NCBI RefSeq assembly: GCF_029633865.1
Contig: NC_079214.1
Span: forward strand, 21,145,450-21,209,449
Length of the DNA: 64,000 bases
Source: Lampris incognitus
Taxonomy: Eukaryota > Chordata > Actinopteri > Lampriformes > Lampridae
Direction of reading: 5' to 3'
A program made the translations under genes and the position numbers. The notes beneath the pieces were generated by a model. It worked only from the letters and a program-made list of their open reading frames with translations, was not told the origin of the DNA and did not search any database. Numbering within the stretch: the stretch's first letter is position 1; every line of letters starts with the position of its first letter. Shown one piece after another: positions 57,901 through 64,000 of the stretch.

Positions 57901-58604
57901 GCGTGATTTGGGTTTTGGGTCTTGATTAATCTGGAAATGAAAATAGATTTCAGAGGGAATCCTAAACCGGGGGAATATTAAATCCGGCTCCTGCAAACCA
58001 ACGCCTCGGCGCCTCGGAGTGATGTCAGCAATAAAAGGCGGGTGTGATTTCTTTAGCATTGGTAGACAGACGCTGCCTCGGCGTAGCGTTTCCTCGCCTC
58101 CCTCCTGAAGACTAAATGTGCTATCGATGTTCAATATTCATCATTTCTGCTCAAGTCGAGCTCGGCGAGGATGAAAAGCTGAATATTTAACTTTTTTTGT
58201 TTTGTTTTGTTTTTTACTAAATATCCAAACTGTTGAAAACAGCCTGGATAGGATGTGTTGTGTGTTTGTGGCGCTGATGTGGCATTAAGAGAGGAGCACA
58301 ACTGACATGTATAATAAGGCAGGTTCTCCCCCATGCCTCGCTAACTGTTCACAGAGAGTCAGGGAGGTTGGGGAGGGGGGGTTCTACCCCTCCTGGAGGC
58401 AGAGGAGGTTATTATGGAGGGGCGTTTCTTTCACTGGTCAATAGGGCCCGATGATAACAGCTCAGGTTAAGACAGGAAGTGGTGTGCACATGTGAGGCAG
58501 GTTTAAGATGTGCTGGAGAAGGGCGGGGTTACTGTTGGGCCAGGGACCGTGACTTACACTGTACACAATAATAGCCGCGCGTGGACACGCGCACGCGCAC
58601 ACAC
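57901..58604. other. Non-coding stretch
   Basis: GC-richer than most of the window around 57.97-58.1 kb. No feature supported. Confidence 0.35.
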
Positions 58605-58606
58605 GA

Positions 58607-58695
58607 CCCCCTATATCTCATAATCAAACATGATTTTACTGGGACATAGAGTTAGAAGAGGGAAGGGATAAGGGATATAAAGGTATTGTTGGATT
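58607..58695 (+). repeat. Dispersed repeat block A, copy 2
   Basis: CCCCTATATCTCATAATC through GAAGGGATAAGGGATATAAAG (interrupted matches), similar to 9097-9190. Followed by a CT microsatellite (58702-58751). Confidence 0.6.
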
Positions 58696-58751
58696 CCCCC
58701 CCACTCTCTCTCTCTGTCTCTCTCTGTCTCTCTCTCGCTCTCTCTCTCTCC

Positions 58752-59750
58752 TGTTTTAAAAAATAGAGTTATGTTGTCCTGTGGTAAAGCCCCCAAAACA
58801 TTGTGCTTGGGTCTGACTCAAATATACAATCTGGCCATGATCAACATTCACAAACAAAACACGCAAATTTAACATCGAGATGTATTTTATTTTAATTAAT
58901 TAATTTATTTATTTATTCATTTGCAAAAAACATCTCGCCCCGCATCAACGATTCCAATTTTTAAGGAAATAACTCTTCATCATCATCAGACGCTCGACGG
59001 GTGTGCCCCGAGCGGTGAGAGCATACGGGTCTATCCGATGTGACGCGTGATTAAAACAGATGATGTTGGTCCGCGGAGGACCCTCCCCAGGAACCAACGC
59101 AAGCTGCGGTCCAGCACACTCATTACAAACCAGTTCACCATGCGTTGTTGCTGCGCACGTGCATCTAATTAGACAAAATAAATGGACGGAAGTCAGTAAG
59201 GACGCGGAATACTACTATGGGACACTGCACTCCAAACTCTATTAAACATGTAATGGAAAGCATTTATCATGGCCGCCGTGTGCAACCTACACCTTTCGTA
59301 CGGACCGCTTAGCAGTCTGTCTGCGGTGTACTCCGTGGTTCCGAGCCTCTCTTAAAACACCCCTAATCTCCTCTGTATCGTGCTCAGAGCCGTGCCACTC
59401 TAGACCTCTCATCAGGTCAACCTCCACGTCCAATCAGAAGCAGGGGGTGGGGGGAGACTGGGGAGGAACCGGGTTTATTACGGGATATTCCCTTCTTCTT
59501 CTTTTAATCCAGTGTCTTACTTTCTGATTCCGAATCCCAGCAATATCGACCAAAATCAGTGGCCGTTGCTTGCTTGTTGTCAACACGAGGTTTTGAAGAC
59601 ACACACTTTTTGTGTTGTTTGTTGTTTGTTTCCTGAACTGACGGCAGCTGTCCCATTTGAGGCTACTCGCAGGCAGCGATGAATCAAACTCCCGCGCAGA
59701 TAATTGCTCTTTCTCGATATGTGGCTGTACGGGACAAGGCTGATTGATAT
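58752..59750. other. Upstream region of the 60.2-kb gene
   Basis: Mixed composition, rising GC and CpG towards 59.3-59.5 kb. It may contain regulatory DNA for the gene at 60.2 kb. No specific site supported. Confidence 0.3.
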
Positions 59751-59754
59751 GATG

Positions 59755-59812
59755 GGGAGAGAGAGCGCGAGAGAGAGAGAGAGCGAGAGAGAGCGAGAGA
59801 GAGAGAGAGAGG
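59755..59812. repeat. (GA)n tract
   Basis: GA repeats with scattered CG interruptions, ending in a G-run. Confidence 0.9.
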
Positions 59813-59933
59813 GGGGGGGAGCGTTTGTTGGAGCTCGAAAACAACGGGAAGCGAAAACCCCGCACCAATGGCTGCACCGGCTGCTGACATCATATATATT
59901 GCAATCTCTGAATCACCCCCACCACCCACCCCC

Positions 59934-59935
<2 letters not shown>

Positions 59936-59982
<47 letters not shown>

Positions 59983-59990
59983 CTCTTGAT
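59936..59990. repeat. (CT)n tract
   Basis: About 55 bp of CT repeats, 75-130 bp upstream of the likely transcription start. Together with the GA tract at 59755-59812 it forms an inverted GA/CT pair. Confidence 0.9.
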
Positions 59991-60029
59991 TCAGCCCCTG
60001 CCTATTAGCGAGTCCCTCCGTGTCCCCGT

Positions 60030-60218
60030 GTTATTTAAAGCCAGAGAGCCTCCATCGCGCCGGAGCCACTCACTGTGTTGCATCCGCTAAAAACCCAGGC
60101 GACCGGCGAGAGAGCGAGAGCGAGAGAGAGGGAGAGAGAGAGAGAGACGGAGAGAGACAGAGAGGAAAAAAGCCGATAACTGAGGGGAAAACAAACGGGG
60201 AGAGAGTGAGAAACAGCT
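60030..60218 (+). promoter_or_regulatory. Probable core promoter and 5' UTR of the 60.2-kb gene
   Basis: A TATA-like TTATTTAAAG at 60031-60040 lies about 30 bp upstream of an initiator-like CACTCACTG (about 60066-60074). The implied 5' UTR (to 60218) is GA-rich and contains no ATG before 60219. Positions inferred from spacing. Confidence 0.45.
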
Positions 60219-60280
60219 ATGAAATTCATTCAAGCCGTTTGCGTAATGCTCCTCTGTCCCGCCTTGAGCCTCCACACCAG
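60219..60280 (+). CDS. First coding exon of an unidentified secreted/membrane protein
   Basis: ATG at 60219 opens 20 codons plus two bases, ending at a perfect donor CAG|GTAAGT (60281). The residues form a classic signal peptide: a Lys near the start, a hydrophobic core VCVMLLCPALSL, then His-Thr. The exon ends in phase 2, so the rest of the gene lies beyond a first intron that runs at least to the window end. I do not recognise the gene. Transcription is rightward, divergent from lingo1. Too short for homology; the support is signal peptide plus splice donor plus promoter-like upstream sequence. Confidence 0.6.
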
Positions 60281-62090
60281 GTAAGTCATAATAAACAAGA
60301 AGACATGCTTTGTATGTGTGCGTGCGCGCGCGCGCGTGTCAGTTTTATCGCCAGATAATCAGAAACAAATGGACACGGGTCCAGTGCGTGCAATGGGCAG
60401 TCTTAAGATAACGCTGTGGTGAAGGTCTGCTCAGTCCTGCCCAGATAGGTTGAGCCCAATTCCTGGCACGAGCCCTCTGTGTCTTGGTGCCTGGCGTGCT
60501 TCTGAGAAGACTTGAAAAGACTGTAAGGGGAGGAGAGGAGAGGAGAGGAGAGGAGAGGAGGAGAGGAGAGGACAGGCTGAAACCGTCGTCCTGTTGTGAT
60601 CTGATTCAGAGAATGTAAAACCTCCTAAACAGTGGTGGACTTGCTCGCTGGGAGTTTGGCTGCCTGGCTGCAGCTGTGGCAGGGGAGCAAGTTGAAGTCA
60701 CACGAACTGAGGGGGGGGGGGCTGGCTACTCGTGTTGCAGTGTTTTGGAGAGGAGCAGGTGTGTGTGAGCGTGCGTGTGTGCACAGAATAAGTCAGTGGA
60801 AGGCGTTTAAGGGAGATTGGTGGTGAGAAGGATGGAGAGAGAGAGAAATGATTGCGAAGAGGCGGTTTTGATGATGAATGAAATCATTGATAAAAAAAAA
60901 ACCCATGCCGCTTTTCGTCCAGGCACCACAACCTCAACGAAGAAGCCTTGTTGGAAGAAATTCAGGGCTTTGACTCATGCCAGGGAGACATGACACACAA
61001 GCAGGACATGCATTAGGGAACTTGTCTTTCCTCCATTTCTCAGGGCTGGTAACATCCCTACATTTTTACTTCTGCCTGGTGAATAAGTGCAGAAGAAGAG
61101 TGCAGTTGGGCCAGGGGGTTGCTGAACAAATGCATGCGCAGGAGAGCGAATGGTCTTCAACTCTGCTTCGCCACTAATACGAATTATAGTCAGTTCTGCC
61201 AAACTCTCAACCAGAAAGTACCGATTATCTGTGTTTGCCGCCTTACGAGTCAGATAAAGAGAAGGAAAAGGTCAAGGTTGCTCCCTGTATTCAGCATATT
61301 TGTCAATATCAGAGAGGTAAATTGATGATGCGTGACTCGTGAAACCGTGGGCCGTATTGACGTATTAACCTGCATTAGCAGTCAGCAAATTAAGTTCTCA
61401 GACACACTTTATTACACCCACACGCTTCAAGCAAGTCAAATATCCAGCGACAAAATTGAATAAAAAACACATTTAGAAACATGTTAGATCATGCTGTTCT
61501 GTTTTTTGGAGATTGTTCTCACAGAAAACATCCCTTTCGGTGCTCTATGGAAGACAAAAAAATGGATATGTCAAAAATATTTCCTATCTCTGCAGCTAAC
61601 TTTTTACATTTTGTTATCTTCAATTAGAGTCAGTCTCAGAAGTGACCTTTGTGGGTACTATTTTGGGATGAGAAACCCCGTGATGGTAATTTGGACAGTA
61701 GTGATGGAGTATTGTGAAATGCAATTACAGTAACCCGGATGTGTAATCAGGGAGTCTGCTGCATAGCTCAACATAAAAGATAGTGTGCTCACAAAGGTCC
61801 ATGTTGTTAAGAGTTTGTTGTTGCCGCTAAAGGGATGACAAAAACCCTGGCTGCTCTTGCCATGACTTATTGTGTGTTCGGGTCCAAACATCTCACGCGT
61901 TTTCTCAAGCTGGCATTTTTGCCGTGTGAAAGAAATGCCCCACATTGGTGAGCAGAAACAGCACAGAAATTTGACTTGTGTGTCTCCTTTTTTGCTCAAA
62001 TTTTTTTTTTACAATTCTGTCATTCAGATGTATAACACAACTGAATCTCTTGTAATTTTTGTTATTTTTGGAGAACAAAAACGACCCCAT
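60281..62090 (+). other. First intron of the 60.2-kb gene, first part
   Basis: Begins GTAAGT. Contains a CG-dinucleotide run (60323-60338), a (GGAGA)n minisatellite at about 60530-60571 and a G-run near 60712. No transposon or exon recognised in the rest. Confidence 0.45.
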
Positions 62091-62366
62091 GGTAGATGGA
62101 CTGCATTTATATATAGCGCTTTTCTAGTCTATCGACCACTCGAAGCGCTTTACAGTGTACGCCTCACATTCACCCATTCACACACACATTCACACTCTGA
62201 TGGTGGAGGCTGCCATGCAAGGTGCCAACCCGCCCATCAGGAGCAGTTAGGATTCCAGCGTCTTGCTCAAGGACACTCCGGCATGCTCTCCGGAGGAGCC
62301 GGGGATGGAACCAGCGACCCTCCTGAGTACTAGACGACCCACTCTACCTCTTGAGCCATGCTGCCA
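62091..62366 (-). repeat. tRNA-derived SINE family B, copy 4
   Basis: Full length: tail TTTATATATAGCGCTTTTC at left, head TTGAGCCATGCTGCC at right. Confidence 0.85.
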
Positions 62367-64000
62367 ACACCCTCTCCCCCTGTTTCCAGTGTTGCTGTAA
62401 GCATAAAGAACCTGCTCAAAGGCGTACCTGCAACCCAAAAATGAATTGTGACAAGAGCTGTTCTGTCGTCACCACTCTGCCACGCGCCCCGCGAGACTCG
62501 CCGGCGTCACATCACTTTCACGCAAGGAAAGGCAATTCATGCAATAGTTTCAACCTGGCTGGGAAAATAATTTCAGTTTCCTGTAGGAAGTTGCAACACA
62601 TGTTTGTTAAACCTTTCACGTATGCACACACAATTCCAAACTTAAGGCCTGAAAATCTTTCCAGGGGTTAAACGATATTGACGTAACTGTGATCTCGGCC
62701 TGAACTAGAAACATGACACCCGTGCTAAGAAGAACAATACAGTTTCATTATAATGAAATTGATCTCATTAGTTCTGCAAATGTGCAAATGTTTGATATAC
62801 AGAGAATCCCAAATTATTGCTTACATATATACATATTTGTCTTACATGTATCGACATTCATAATTTCATCTTATGTCTAATTGTCCTAATGGGTAAAGCA
62901 CCAAGTCAAATTATTGGTTCGTTAAAGACTTGCTTGACAAATAAAGAGATCTGGATTGTGATCAGCGCAATGTCCCTTTCCACTCAGGAGAATTTGTGAA
63001 ATAGTTTTATTTATTTATTTTCTGCGCCATATCCTGATTAGGTTATGGCGTGATTAAGATGGAGCAATGCACTAAGTTGGGCAGGAATGATTGAACTCTA
63101 ATGAATTGATCGGGGAATCAAGGCCAAAGAGGCGTGGTGCAGAGCTCTTGCCATAGCCAAAAAAAAAACAAAAAAAATCAATTTGTACTTAGCCAGAACA
63201 AAAGCCTTCATTGACATCATTCCCATGAGATATCAGTCCACTTCCTCTTAGTCAGGGTTTGGAGGCTATCAAGACTCTCCCTCTGAATGTGGCTTCCTCG
63301 CTCATGACAAAACACAAACGGCTCCACTTCTTTTGCACTTTGCAGGGAGAATTTCTTGAAATGTCTTCCGTGTCTCTTACCTCATCTGGTTCTGCCTTGA
63401 AACAGCGGAGTCTTGTGGGATCCCCAAAGCATCAAATATTTAGTCATAGTTTGGACACCAATTAAAAGTAGTAGAGAGCCCTCGATGATATGTAAAGTGC
63501 AGGCAGGCTGCTTGCTTTAATGTCTGCACATCCAGAGGTGAATGTGTGCATATGGTAAACGAACAGAGTCTCTCGTTAAAGCTAAAGGATGGCGGTTCGT
63601 CAGGCGTGGTACTAAGAGCAACAAACATGATAAATAATACACAACATCACTGGTCTTGGTTGCACTGCTGAAGTGTTATGGCTACTTTGGTAAGATTTTT
63701 TGATATGTCTCCGGTCCATTCATCCATGAGATTAATGAAACCGATGCTTGGTTCACTTGCCCCTGACACGGCAGTCTGATGGCTGTTGTTCGCACTGTTG
63801 TCGTTTGGTGAAACTTCCGTAAATGGTACTCGGTTGCGAGCTGACAGATTGCTGATGCAACTTTCACGGATCATGGATCACGCTTGAGTTCACACACGGG
63901 CCCGAGACGTGGAAATGAGGGGAGGTTTACGGGTTAGTGAACGGGGGTTTAAGCTCGCATTTATAAGTAAATTACTGAAATTACTGTTCATTGTGGGTAA
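62367..64000 (+). other. Intron continuation, no feature recognised
   Basis: No second exon with convincing splice sites and coding content was recognised before the window end. Confidence 0.35.

Noticed and set aside
57781-58134. ORF with polyvaline-cysteine product
   Set aside because: Caused by the CA microsatellite.
1-64000. CRISPR, phage, toxin or prokaryotic operon content
   Set aside because: None seen; the window is vertebrate nuclear DNA.

Overview
The window is nuclear DNA from a ray-finned (teleost) fish. Evidence: an intact LINGO1-type gene that reads like the vertebrate protein, a large content of fish-type repeats (Tc1 transposons, several tRNA-derived SINE families, L1/Tx1-like and L2-like LINEs, Ty3/gypsy, hAT and Penelope-like remnants), long CA/TA/GA microsatellites, and consensus splice sites. 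There are no bacterial-style operons, CRISPR arrays or plasmid features, and no cluster of unknown genes that would suggest a new multi-gene system.

Layout. 1-3.6 kb: 3' UTR and the large coding exon of lingo1 on the minus strand. 3.6-35.25 kb: most likely one 31.7-kb lingo1 intron packed with transposons. In order it holds a dead Tc1 with IR/DR ends (5.7-7.35 kb), a Penelope-like hairpin repeat (12.2-12.6 kb), and a full-length but broken L1-like element with a 10-bp target duplication (13.3-23.7 kb). That L1 has been split by a young, apparently intact Ty3/gypsy element (14.5-18.9 kb). Then come a 1.2-kb fold-back Tc1 derivative with 535-bp arms (23.8-25.0 kb), a piece of a REL-endonuclease LINE (25.2-25.8 kb) and many SINEs. 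35.25 kb: a candidate lingo1 5' exon (start codon, strong donor, small uORF). 36.6-45 kb: LINE fragments, a solo LTR with a 5-bp duplication, a degenerate tandem repeat and a hAT-like MITE. 50.1-52.0 kb: a three-level nest (Tc1 inside a hAT MITE inside a SINE). 52-60 kb: microsatellites, SINEs and GA/CT tracts. 60.2 kb: first coding exon (signal peptide plus perfect donor) of an unidentified secreted or membrane protein on the plus strand, with the rest of the window in its first intron.

How things fit together. Only two host genes are supported: lingo1, transcribed leftward, and the 60.2-kb gene, transcribed rightward, in divergent arrangement. Most of the other recognisable sequence is mobile-element material. 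The gypsy element is the only mobile element with intact reading frames. Its gag-pol overlap carries a textbook -1 frameshift signal and its primer-binding site matches tRNA-Trp. Its two LTRs differ at one base that I could find, so it inserted recently. Several nested insertions have readable target-site duplications, which gives a relative order of events.
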